Source: Actinomycetota bacterium
Lineage (GTDB): Bacteria; Actinomycetota; Thermoleophilia; Gaiellales; Gaiellaceae
Reading direction: 5' to 3'
DNA: 6,454 nt
Assembly (NCBI GenBank): GCA_003136795.1
Contig: PLDP01000093.1
Span: 4,009 to 10,462, forward strand
Shown here in pieces: positions 1-6,454 of the stretch. The notes beneath the pieces are model-generated. The model had not been told where the DNA came from and did no database searches. It was given only the letters and a program-made list of their open reading frames with translations. Position 1 is the first letter of the stretch, and each line of letters opens with the position of its first letter. The position numbers and the translations under genes were made by a program.

Positions 1-866
<866 letters not shown>

Positions 867-875
867 GGTCGTCTG

Positions 876-881
876 CCCCTC
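876..881 (-). promoter_or_regulatory. Ribosome-binding site of prs (GAGGGG)
   Basis: GAGGGG ends 9 bases before the GTG at 866, inside the 34-base glmU-prs gap. It decides in favour of that GTG over the internal ATG at 812. The gap has no hairpin followed by a T-run, so I see no terminator, and glmU and prs are probably cotranscribed. Confidence 0.65.
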
Positions 882-900
882 GAGGCCGGGAAGAGCGAGC

Positions 901-2232
901 TCAGTTGTCCCGCTGCCGGGCTGCATAGCCCTCCTTGTTCTCCTGGCGTGGACGGGCAATTCCCAGCGCATCGGCCGGGACGTCCTTCGTTATGACCGAC
1001 CCGGCGGCGATCCATGCTCCGTCACCCACCTCCAGCGGCGCGACAAAGCCATTGTGGATACCGGTCCTGACGTTGCTGCCAATCGTGGTGCGCCCCTTGG
1101 GCTGGCCGGGCTTGTGCGGGAAGTTGGCCGTGATCGCTCCGGCGCCGACATTCGTGTCGTCGCCGATCTCGGCATCGCCGATGTACGACAGGTGAGGCAC
1201 CTTCGTGCGGTCGCCGATGCGTGAGTTCTTGATCTCCACGAAGGTGCCCGCCTTGGAGGAGTCGCCGAGGACCGTCCCAGGGCGAAGGTAACAGAACGGG
1301 CCAATAGTCGCTCTCGTCCCGATGTGAGCGTCGATCGCGACGGTGTTCGCGCCGATCTCGGCGCCGGTCGCGATTCGGGTGGCGCCGCGGAGGATCGCGA
1401 ACGGCTGGATCGTCACGTCGGGCTCGATCTCGACGGTCGGATCGATCCAGGTCGTCTTCGGGTCGACGATCGTGACGCCGGCGAGCATGTGCTCCTCGTT
1501 GATCCGGTCGCGCAGGACGGCGGCGGCGTGGGCGAGCTCGGCGCGGGTGTTGACGCCGTCGGTCTCGCGCGAGTCTGCCGCGATGTGCGCGGCAACCTTC
1601 CCGCCGTCCGCGACGATGATCTCGATCGTGTCGGTGAGGTAGAGCTCGCCCTGCACGTTGTGCGGCTCGATCCGCTCGAGCGCCGTCCAAAGCGCGTCGG
1701 CGCGGAAGACGTAGATCGACGAGTTGATCTCGCGGATCCGCTGCTGCTCCTCGTTCGCATCCGTGCCCTCGACGATGCGCAATACCGATCCGTCGGGGCC
1801 GCGGACGATGCGGCCGTAGACCCGCGGGTCGGGCGGCTCGGCGCTGAGGATCGTCGCGGCCGCTCCTTCGCGGTGATGCGTCTCGACGAGCTCCGCGAGG
1901 AGGCGGGCGGTGAGGAGCGGCGTGTCGCCGGAGAGCACGAGCACGTCGCCGTCGTGTTGCGCGAGCGCTGCGTGCGCGCAGCGGACCGCATCGCCGGTGC
2001 CGCGCGGTGTCTCCTGGATCGCGACGGCGACCGCGCTCGCTGCGAACTCGTCGCTCGTCGCGGGCGACGCGACGACGACCATCGGCTCGGCGCCCGCGGC
2101 GCGGCCGGACTCGATGATCCAGTCGACCATGCGGCGGCCCAGGAGCTCGTGGAGGTGCTTCGGCACGGACGAGCGCATCCGGGTGCCGAGACCTCCGGCC
2201 ATGAGGACGGCTGCGAGGGGCGTGGTGTTCAC
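901..2232 (-). CDS. glmU: Bifunctional UDP-GlcNAc pyrophosphorylase / glucosamine-1-phosphate N-acetyltransferase
   Basis: Cytoplasmic enzyme that acetylates glucosamine-1-phosphate and couples it to UTP, giving UDP-GlcNAc for peptidoglycan. The product is 443 residues, short beside E. coli (456) and many actinobacterial forms. Uridyltransferase half: MAGGLGTRMR at 11-20 (LAAGKGTRM in most relatives), Lys25 in PKHLH, Gln73, GTG at 78-80, SGDTPLL with Asp103, Gly140, Glu155, Asn170 in EINSS, QGELYLTD, and Asn228 in GVNTR. Left-handed beta-helix half, from about 250: RPGT with Arg317, Lys335, catalytic-base His347 in PHLSYIGD, Tyr350, Asn361, then NFPHKPGQPKG where NYDG is usual, VRTGIHNGFVAP at 388-399, and AAGSVIT. 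The start is GTG at 2232: the first beta strand begins at residue 6, and no alternative start exists upstream in frame, where the tRNA lies. There is no ribosome-binding site. The glucosamine-phosphate substrate would come from GlmS and GlmM, which are not in the window. Confidence 0.95.
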   Translation of the reverse strand: MNTTPLAAVLMAGGLGTRMRSSVPKHLHELLGRRMVDWIIESGRAAGAEPMVVVASPATSDEFAASAVAVAIQETPRGTGDAVRCAHAALAQHDGDVLVLSGDTPLLTARLLAELVETHHREGAAATILSAEPPDPRVYGRIVRGPDGSVLRIVEGTDANEEQQRIREINSSIYVFRADALWTALERIEPHNVQGELYLTDTIEIIVADGGKVAAHIAADSRETDGVNTRAELAHAAAVLRDRINEEHMLAGVTIVDPKTTWIDPTVEIEPDVTIQPFAILRGATRIATGAEIGANTVAIDAHIGTRATIGPFCYLRPGTVLGDSSKAGTFVEIKNSRIGDRTKVPHLSYIGDAEIGDDTNVGAGAITANFPHKPGQPKGRTTIGSNVRTGIHNGFVAPLEVGDGAWIAAGSVITKDVPADALGIARPRQENKEGYAARQRDN

Positions 2233-2237
2233 TGAGG

Positions 2238-2308
2238 CTGGGGCGCCAGGATTCGAACCTGGGATCGCGGGACCAAAACCCGCTGCCTTACCACTTGGCT
2301 ACGCCCCA
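2238..2308 (-). tRNA. tRNA-Gln (anticodon UUG)
   Basis: A complete 71-base cloverleaf, excluding CCA. The acceptor stem TGGGGCG/CGCCCCA pairs in all seven positions. The D arm is GCC-AAGTGGTAA-GGC. The anticodon arm is GCGGG-TTTTGGT-CCCGC, with anticodon TTG after U33. The variable loop is GATC, and the T arm is CCAGG-TTCGAAT-CCTGG. The weak U1-A72 first pair and the G73 discriminator match glutamine identity as known in E. coli. The anticodon reads CAA and, by wobble, CAG. CCA is not encoded, since CCT follows G73, so a nucleotidyltransferase must add or repair the end. Whether glutamine is attached directly or through misacylated Glu-tRNA-Gln and GatCAB cannot be told from this window. The gene lies 15 bases after the membrane-protein stop and 5 bases before the glmU start. 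Confidence 0.97.
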
Positions 2309-2320
2309 CTGGTGGGCGAC

Positions 2321-2326
2321 AGTTTA
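2321..2326 (-). promoter_or_regulatory. Possible -10 element for tRNA-Gln/glmU (weak)
   Basis: TAAACT, four of six matches to TATAAT, overlaps the TAA stop of the small membrane protein and sits 12 bases before the mature tRNA 5' end. That would place a transcription start about 5-6 bases upstream of the tRNA. No convincing -35 hexamer lies 15-18 bases further up, so the tRNA may instead be cut from the upstream operon transcript. Confidence 0.22.
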
Positions 2327-2680
2327 GGGACGCTCGGTGAAGAGGAAGATCAGGGCGGCGATAGCGATCAGGGCGATGACAGCGATCGCGACCGCCTTCA
2401 GGAGCCCGAGGGCAATCGGCACGCAGAGAACGAGCAACTGCGACGCGGCGAAGACCCACGCGACGTTTCGCACGACGTCCGAGCGGCTCGACCGGCCAGC
2501 GAACCACCAGAAGCCGACGGCGATCACGGCGAGCGCAACAGCGGCCCACCAGTGCAGTGCGTGAAAGAGGTAGAGCAGCCCCTCGGCGGCCGCGAGCCAG
2601 AGCGTGAGTCGCAGGCGGCGCTCACGGAGCCAGCGGCCGGAACGGCTGGAACCATGCTCGATTGCGTGCGTTCCGAACAT
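2324..2680 (-). CDS. Small membrane protein of unknown function, about four membrane segments
   Basis: I do not recognise this 118-residue protein. The first 24 residues are polar and arginine-rich (RSGRWLRERRLRL), which by the positive-inside rule suggests a cytoplasmic N-terminus with no cleavable signal. Hydrophobic segments follow at about 25-43, 44-61, 72-93 and 96-114. They are separated by a short polar loop, AGRSSRSDVVRN at 61-72, and a single Lys at 95. The protein ends in FLFTERP. Tryptophans cluster around HALHWWAA and GFWWFAG. The ATG at 2680 is 5 bases past the ispE stop. GTG at 2698 and TTG at 2689 are in-frame alternatives overlapping ispE, and none has a clear ribosome-binding site. 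The same frame stays open across much of ispE, but that part reads as arginine-rich shadow. Its position at the end of the metG-ispE chain suggests cotranscription. A link to envelope or isoprenoid functions is only guilt by association. The stop is TAA, unlike the TGA used by its neighbours. Confidence 0.72.
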   Translation of the reverse strand: MFGTHAIEHGSSRSGRWLRERRLRLTLWLAAAEGLLYLFHALHWWAAVALAVIAVGFWWFAGRSSRSDVVRNVAWVFAASQLLVLCVPIALGLLKAVAIAVIALIAIAALIFLFTERP

Positions 2681-2685
2681 GCGCG

Positions 2686-3489
2686 TCAACCGTACCACGC
2701 AGGCACCGTGACCCAAGTGCGCCCGAGGCGGCGCAGCGCGCGGGCGGCGTCCTGCGCGTCGACGATGCGATGGAAGAGCCCGTAGACGATCGGTCCCGCG
2801 CCGCTGATGTCGGCGCGGAAGGAACCGAGCGCGAGCAGCTCGCCGGCGAGCGGCGAGGATGCGAGGTCGTTCGGCGGCAGCGCGGCGAGGTCGCGCGGGC
2901 GGCGCACCGCGGCAAGCGCGGCGCGCAGGCTCGCGAGACGCTCGTCGTAGCCCTGCTCGCCCCCACGCTCGTCGAACGCCGCGTAGACCTGCGCCGTCGA
3001 TTGCTTGGCGGCGTCCTTCGGCAGCAGCAGCACGACGACGAAGTCCTGGGGCAGGTCGAGCGGCTCGAGCTGGGTGCCGTCGCCGGTCCCGAGCTGAGGA
3101 CCGTCCCGCAGGAAAAACGGCACGTCGGCACCGGCGTGGGCGGCCAACTCGTGCAGCGCGTCCGCCGTCTTCGGGCTCGCGAGCTGCGCGTTCGCGAGGC
3201 GGAGCGCGGTCGCAGCATCGGAACTGCCGCCGCCAAGCCCGGCTGCGACCGGTGTGTGTTTTTCGATGCGAACGCGCCAACCGTGCTGCGCGTCGAGCGA
3301 CGCGAGCGCGGCGCGGACGATCGTGTCCTCCGGGAACCCCTCGACGGTCGTCTCGTCCGCCGGCTCGACGGTGACACGATCGCCGAGGTCGACGCGCTGG
3401 TAGACGGTCGCGAGCTCGTGCTTGCCGTCGCCGCGGCGCGGCCCCACGACGAGCGCGAGGTTGATCTTCGCCGGCGCAGGGCCGATCAC
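2686..3489 (-). CDS. ispE: 4-diphosphocytidyl-2-C-methyl-D-erythritol kinase
   Basis: GHMP-family kinase that phosphorylates the 2-hydroxyl of CDP-methylerythritol with ATP, the fourth step of the MEP (non-mevalonate) route to isopentenyl diphosphate. The product is 267 residues, against roughly 280-300 for most relatives. Seen: APAKINLAL at 5-13 with catalytic Lys8, the glycine-rich ATP loop PVAAGLGGGSSDAAT at 80-94, GADVPFFL at 120-127 with catalytic Asp122, PNDL near 206-209, and the C-terminal GHMP motif ISGAGPIVYGLF at 228-239. The GTG start at 3489 puts Lys8 where the family has it, shares four bases with the rsmA stop, and has a GAGG ribosome-binding site 7 bases upstream. One oddity is DGKHEL at 21-26, where DGYH is usual; the tyrosine stacks on the cytosine of the substrate in E. 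coli IspE. Placement after rsmA is typical of Actinomycetota and many Firmicutes. The pathway product feeds quinones and the undecaprenyl or decaprenyl carrier used in wall synthesis. Confidence 0.95.
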   Translation of the reverse strand: MIGPAPAKINLALVVGPRRGDGKHELATVYQRVDLGDRVTVEPADETTVEGFPEDTIVRAALASLDAQHGWRVRIEKHTPVAAGLGGGSSDAATALRLANAQLASPKTADALHELAAHAGADVPFFLRDGPQLGTGDGTQLEPLDLPQDFVVVLLLPKDAAKQSTAQVYAAFDERGGEQGYDERLASLRAALAAVRRPRDLAALPPNDLASSPLAGELLALGSFRADISGAGPIVYGLFHRIVDAQDAARALRRLGRTWVTVPAWYG

Positions 3490-4244
3490 AGAAGCGCCTC
3501 GGTGAGCGCGACGAACTCCGGCGGCGTGAGCGCTTCCGCGCGCACGGTCGCGTCGCGGCCGATCGTCGTGAGCGCCTCGACCGCGCGCTCCCGCGTGACG
3601 AGCCCCGAGAGCGACAGCGAGTTTGCGAGTGTCTTTCGCCGGTGACCGAACGCTCCTTCGACGATGCGCTTGACCGGCAGCGGCGCGCCGGGGGCAGTGC
3701 GGCGGAAGGCGACGAGCGCCGACTCGACGTTGGGGCGCGGCCTAAACACCTCCCGCGAGACGGGATGAAAGCCGGTGCGCTCTGTGGCGAGCTGGATGAG
3801 CACGGAGACGCTGCCGTACGCCTTCGTCGAGGGCTGCGCGAAGAAGCGGTCGGCGACCTCTCGCTGCACCATCACGCACCAACTCGTGATCTGCTCGACG
3901 GTCAGGCTCTCGGCGACGAGCGGCGTCGCGACGTTGTAGGGCAGGTTCGCGACCAGCTTGTTCGGTGCCGGATCGAGTCGTGAGATGTCGAGCCGCATCG
4001 CATCCCCCCAGTGGATGGTGGTGTTCTGGATGCCCTCGAGGTGCGGAGCGAGGCGCTTGTCCAGCTCGACGGCGTGCACGTAGGCGACGCGCTCGGCGAG
4101 AAAGCGGGTGAGCACTCCGAGCCCGGGCCCGACTTCGAGCACGACGTCGGCGGTCTCGAGCTCCGCGAGCCGCTCGATCACGCGCAGGATGTTGTCGTCG
4201 ACCAGGAAGTGCTGGCCGAGCGACTTCTTCGGGGTGACCTTCAC
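3486..4244 (-). CDS. rsmA: 16S rRNA (adenine(1518)-N(6)/adenine(1519)-N(6))-dimethyltransferase
   Basis: SAM-dependent enzyme (KsgA/RsmA) that dimethylates two adjacent adenines in the 3'-terminal helix 45 of 16S rRNA during small-subunit maturation. Its loss classically gives kasugamycin resistance. The product is 252 residues, a little below the usual 260-290. Motifs seen: PKKSLGQHFL at 5-14, SAM motif I LEVGPGLGVLT at 36-46, the acidic SAM-ribose contact AVELD with E60, GDAM at 80-83, the catalytic NLPYNV at 100-105, MVQREVADRF at 125-134, VFRPRPNVESAL from 167, and FGHRRKTLANSL at 199-210. The GTG start at 4244 lies four residues before the invariant PKKSLGQHF segment. The long open frame upstream of it is tatD and metG read out of frame. 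There are four-base GTGA overlaps with tatD upstream and ispE downstream, so translation is probably coupled. Many Actinomycetota carry rpfB between tatD and this gene; here nothing separates them. Confidence 0.96.
   Translation of the reverse strand: MKVTPKKSLGQHFLVDDNILRVIERLAELETADVVLEVGPGLGVLTRFLAERVAYVHAVELDKRLAPHLEGIQNTTIHWGDAMRLDISRLDPAPNKLVANLPYNVATPLVAESLTVEQITSWCVMVQREVADRFFAQPSTKAYGSVSVLIQLATERTGFHPVSREVFRPRPNVESALVAFRRTAPGAPLPVKRIVEGAFGHRRKTLANSLSLSGLVTRERAVEALTTIGRDATVRAEALTPPEFVALTEALL
3497..3500 (-). promoter_or_regulatory. Ribosome-binding site of ispE (GAGG)
   Basis: GAGG lies inside the last codons of rsmA, 7 bases before the ispE GTG. It supports the start at 3489 and suggests that ispE can recruit ribosomes as well as accept those finishing rsmA at the GTGA overlap. 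The tatD and rsmA starts have no equally well-placed purine run. Confidence 0.5.
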
Positions 4245-4960
4245 AGCCCGAAGACCGCCTCGGCGTTCGCGACGATCTGCGCGCGAATCTGTTCGCCGTG
4301 CAGCTCCGCGAGGAAGTCGTAGGTGTGTGCGACGTATGCGGGCTCGTTGCGCTTGCCGCGCACGGGCTGCGGTGCGAGGTAGGGGCTGTCGGTCTCGGCG
4401 AGCAGCTTGTCGGCAGGAACACGGCGGGCGGCAGCGCGCAGGTCGTAGGCGTTCTTGTAGGTGACGTTGCCGGCGAACGAGACGTACCAGCTGCGCTCGA
4501 GCGCAGCGTCGAGCAGGCCCGGCGAAGAGAAGCAGTGGAGCACGACGGGCCCGTCGTGGGCGAGCAGGCGCTCGCGCGTGTCGTCGTCGGCGGCACGGGT
4601 GTGGATGACCACCGGTTTTCCCAGCTCGCGTGCCAGCGCGAGCTGTTGGTCGAACAGAACGGCCTGCGCGTCGTGCGGCGCGTAGTCGCGGTAGTAGTCG
4701 AGGCCGGTCTCGCCGACCGCGACGGCCTTCGGGTGCGCGAGCAACTCGCGCAGCTCGTCGAGGTCGCCCGGGTCGCCCGCCTCGTGGGGATGCACGCCGA
4801 GGCAGGCGTAGACGCCGTCCTCCTGCTCGGCGCGCGCCAGCGACGCGCGCGCGCCGGCGACCGTGGTCGCGACGTCGATCACGCGCGTGACGCCGGCTGC
4901 CCGCGCACGCGCGAGCACCTCGGGCGCGTCGTCGCCCAGGTGCGCGTGCGTGTCGATCAC
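4241..4960 (-). CDS. tatD: TatD family metal-dependent hydrolase (putative DNase)
   Basis: Soluble 239-residue TIM-barrel metallohydrolase. Characterised TatD proteins are metal-dependent nucleases; the physiological role in this lineage is not established. Family motifs are in the right order: DTHAHL at 3-8 (metal ligands H5 and H7), GVHPHE at 55-60, GETGLDYY at 83-90 with the bridging E84, KPVVIHTR at 115-122 (H120), HCFS at 142-145 (H142), ETDSPYLAP at 189-197 (D191) and RGKRNEP at 201-207. It is slightly shorter than the usual 250-260 residues, but nothing in the core is missing. I chose the GTG start at 4960 because it places the first barrel strand and HxH motif at the very N-terminus. 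The frame stays open far upstream inside metG, but that stretch is arginine-rich shadow sequence. The start overlaps the metG stop by four bases (GTGA), and the TGA stop overlaps the rsmA start the same way. Following metG directly is a common bacterial arrangement. Confidence 0.94.
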   Translation of the reverse strand: MIDTHAHLGDDAPEVLARARAAGVTRVIDVATTVAGARASLARAEQEDGVYACLGVHPHEAGDPGDLDELRELLAHPKAVAVGETGLDYYRDYAPHDAQAVLFDQQLALARELGKPVVIHTRAADDDTRERLLAHDGPVVLHCFSSPGLLDAALERSWYVSFAGNVTYKNAYDLRAAARRVPADKLLAETDSPYLAPQPVRGKRNEPAYVAHTYDFLAELHGEQIRAQIVANAEAVFGL

Positions 4961-6454
4961 GCCGGCGTGGTCTCGAACCGCGGGAAGAGCGGCGGCGCCG
5001 CCTCGACAGACGTGGTCGGCGCGAGACGGCCGTACTCGACGAGCTCCCAGTCGAACGCAACAGGCTGGCCGAGCGCCTCGAGGATCTTCGGCGCGGTCTC
5101 GGGCAGGTACGCCCAGAGCGCGATCGCGCACACGCGCAGCCCGTCGGCGAGGTCGTAGAGCACCTGGTCGAGCTCGGCGGCCTTCGACTCGTCCTTGGCG
5201 AGCGTCCAGGGCGCGCGCTCTGTGACATAGCGGTTGAGGTGCCGGACGAGCGTCCAGATGCGGTCGACCGCGCCGGTGATGTCGAATGCGTCCAGGTCGC
5301 GCGGCACATTGTCGCGTAGGTCGGCGATCGCGGTCTCGAGCTCGGAGCCCTTCGCGGGACCACCGGGAATCGCGCCGTCGCGGTAGCGGGCGATCATCGC
5401 GGTCGTGCGCGAGAGCAGGTTGCCGAGGTCGTTGCCGAGCTCGCGCTGGTAACGGTCGGCGATCCCGGAGAGCGACGCGCTGCCGTCCTGCCCGAACGTA
5501 ACGGCGCGTGCGCACCAGAAGCGCAGCGCGTCGGCGCCGTAGGTGTCGATCAGCTCGAGCGGGTCGACGGCGTTGCCGAGCGACTTCGAGATCTTCAGAT
5601 CGTCGAGAAGCAGATAGCCGTGGATGAAGATCTGCTTCGGCACGGTGTAGCCGGCCGAGAGCAGCATCGCCGGCCAGTAGACGCAGTGGAAGCGCAGGAT
5701 GTCCTGCGCCATCAGGTGCCTCACCTCGGGCCAAAACGCCTCGCGGAGATCCTCACCCGGGCGCGCGAACGTGAGCGCGCTCAGATAATTGACGAGCGCG
5801 TCGGCCCAGACGTAGGCGACCTGCCCTTCGTCCCACGGCAGCGGGATCCCCCACGGCTGGCCTGCGCGGCTGATCGAGAAGTCGCGCAGGCCGCCGGAGA
5901 CGAAGCTCTTCACTTCGTTGAACCGGAACTGCGGCTGCACGAAGTCGGGACGCTCGGCAAAGAGCTCGAGCAGCTTGTCCTGGTAGGCCGAGAGCCGGAA
6001 GAAATAGTTCTTCTCCTCGATCCACTCCGGCTCGGTGTTGTGCAGCGGGCACTTGCCGTCGACGAGCTCGTCCTCGGTCTTGAACGCCTCACAGCCGACG
6101 CAGTAGAGGCCCGCGTAGACGTCCTCGTAGACGTCGCCGTTGTCGTAGATGCGCTGGAGGAACTCGCGCACGAAGGTCTTGTGGCCCTCGTCGCTCGTCC
6201 GGATGAAGAAGTCGGTCTCGGCGTTCAGGCGCGGCGGCAGGCTGCGCCAGGACTCGGCGATCTTGTCCACGTACTCCTGGGCGCCCAGGCCTTGCTCCTC
6301 AGCGACCCGCCAGACTTTCGTCGCGTGCTCGTCGACGCCGGTGAGGAAGAACGTCTCGTCGCCGCGCTGGCGGTGATGCCGCGCGAGGATGTCGGCGGCG
6401 ATGGTGGTGTAGGTATGGCCGATATGTGGTGCGGCGTTGACGTAGTAGATCGGC
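4957..6454 (-). CDS. metG: Methionyl-tRNA synthetase, class I (5' end outside window)
   Basis: Cytoplasmic enzyme that attaches methionine to initiator and elongator tRNA-Met using ATP. The reading frame is open to the window edge and 498 residues are visible; about 10 N-terminal residues are probably missing. Seen, in visible-residue numbering: the class I HIGH signature as PHIGH at 9-13, a TGVDEH segment, a zinc-knuckle-like set C118-x2-C121...C135-x2-H138 in the connective peptide, WGIPLPWD, and the KMSKS loop as KISKS at 287-291 (bases 5581-5595). The single-knuckle layout resembles the Thermus thermophilus type. The protein stops soon after the anticodon-binding helical domain, at LFPRFETTPA, so it lacks the C-terminal EMAP/Trbp111-like tRNA-binding domain found in E. 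coli and many others. The TGA stop overlaps the GTG start of tatD by four bases. Oddities are TGVDEHA where TGTDEHG is usual and AQD where GKD is usual. The family assignment is secure. Confidence 0.97.
   Translation of the reverse strand, partial: PIYYVNAAPHIGHTYTTIAADILARHHRQRGDETFFLTGVDEHATKVWRVAEEQGLGAQEYVDKIAESWRSLPPRLNAETDFFIRTSDEGHKTFVREFLQRIYDNGDVYEDVYAGLYCVGCEAFKTEDELVDGKCPLHNTEPEWIEEKNYFFRLSAYQDKLLELFAERPDFVQPQFRFNEVKSFVSGGLRDFSISRAGQPWGIPLPWDEGQVAYVWADALVNYLSALTFARPGEDLREAFWPEVRHLMAQDILRFHCVYWPAMLLSAGYTVPKQIFIHGYLLLDDLKISKSLGNAVDPLELIDTYGADALRFWCARAVTFGQDGSASLSGIADRYQRELGNDLGNLLSRTTAMIARYRDGAIPGGPAKGSELETAIADLRDNVPRDLDAFDITGAVDRIWTLVRHLNRYVTERAPWTLAKDESKAAELDQVLYDLADGLRVCAIALWAYLPETAPKILEALGQPVAFDWELVEYGRLAPTTSVEAAPPLFPRFETTPA

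Noticed and set aside
867..900. A terminator or promoter between glmU and prs
   Set aside because: The 34 bases contain only the palindrome CCTCGAGG and a ribosome-binding site, with no stem followed by a T-run and no promoter hexamers.
1324..2235. A 303-residue open frame on the plus strand opposite glmU
   Set aside because: It is antisense to a gene with clear GlmU motifs throughout. Its composition (Asp, Arg, Val and Ala runs) is that of a high-GC shadow, and it shows no domain.
2324..3280. A 318-residue frame extending the small membrane protein back across ispE
   Set aside because: The first 200 residues are out-of-frame ispE; hydrophobic, protein-like sequence begins only after the ispE stop.
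2662..3645. A 327-residue open frame on the plus strand opposite ispE and the rsmA end
   Set aside because: It crosses two well-supported genes in antisense, is Arg- and Glu-rich throughout, and has no recognisable motif.
3486..5363. A 625-residue frame that would fuse a long basic N-terminal region to RsmA
   Set aside because: The upstream 373 residues are Arg/Ser/Pro-rich translation of metG and tatD in another frame. RsmA is complete from the GTG at 4244.
5581..5595. KISKS instead of KMSKS in MetG
   Set aside because: This is a common tolerated variant of the class I signature loop and not evidence of a damaged enzyme.
4241..5734. A 497-residue frame extending TatD upstream into metG
   Set aside because: The extension is Arg-rich shadow. 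The TatD barrel begins exactly at the GTGA overlap.

Overview
This 6.45-kb window holds ordinary chromosomal housekeeping genes, all on the minus strand. It is read from the high-coordinate end downward: metG (5' end outside the window) > tatD > rsmA (ksgA) > ispE > a small membrane protein > tRNA-Gln(UUG) > glmU > prs (3' end outside the window). The sequence is very G+C rich by eye, five of the six visible start codons are GTG, and the gene order matches the metG-tatD-ksgA-ispE and glmU-prs neighbourhoods of Actinomycetota. The short genes, the missing rpfB between tatD and rsmA, and several family-divergent residues suggest a deep-branching actinobacterium, perhaps Thermoleophilia-like. That placement is an inference and no marker here proves it.

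Region 3486-6454: metG, tatD, rsmA and ispE form a tightly packed chain. Each of the three junctions is a 4-base GTGA overlap, where the TGA stop of one gene lies inside the GTG start of the next. The small membrane protein follows ispE after 5 bases, so the whole run is probably one transcript. The products charge tRNA-Met, hydrolyse DNA or other phosphoester substrates (TatD), dimethylate 16S rRNA, and carry out the fourth step of the MEP isoprenoid pathway.

Region 2238-2680: a 118-residue protein with about four membrane segments ends 15 bases before a complete tRNA-Gln gene. The glmU start codon lies only 5 bases beyond the mature tRNA 3' end, with no room for a ribosome-binding site. This is the most unusual structural point in the window.

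Region 1-2232: glmU makes UDP-N-acetylglucosamine, the entry point to peptidoglycan. Prs makes PRPP for nucleotide, histidine and tryptophan synthesis. The genes are 34 bases apart and prs has its own good ribosome-binding site.

No stretch over 300 bases lacks a gene. I see no mobile element, CRISPR array, phage gene, toxin-antitoxin pair or defence gene. The numerous long open frames on the plus strand, and the in-frame extensions upstream of real genes, are high-GC artefacts. I did not find a new multi-gene system. The points worth checking are the tRNA-glmU junction, the unknown membrane protein, and substitutions at usually conserved sites in Prs, GlmU, IspE and MetG.
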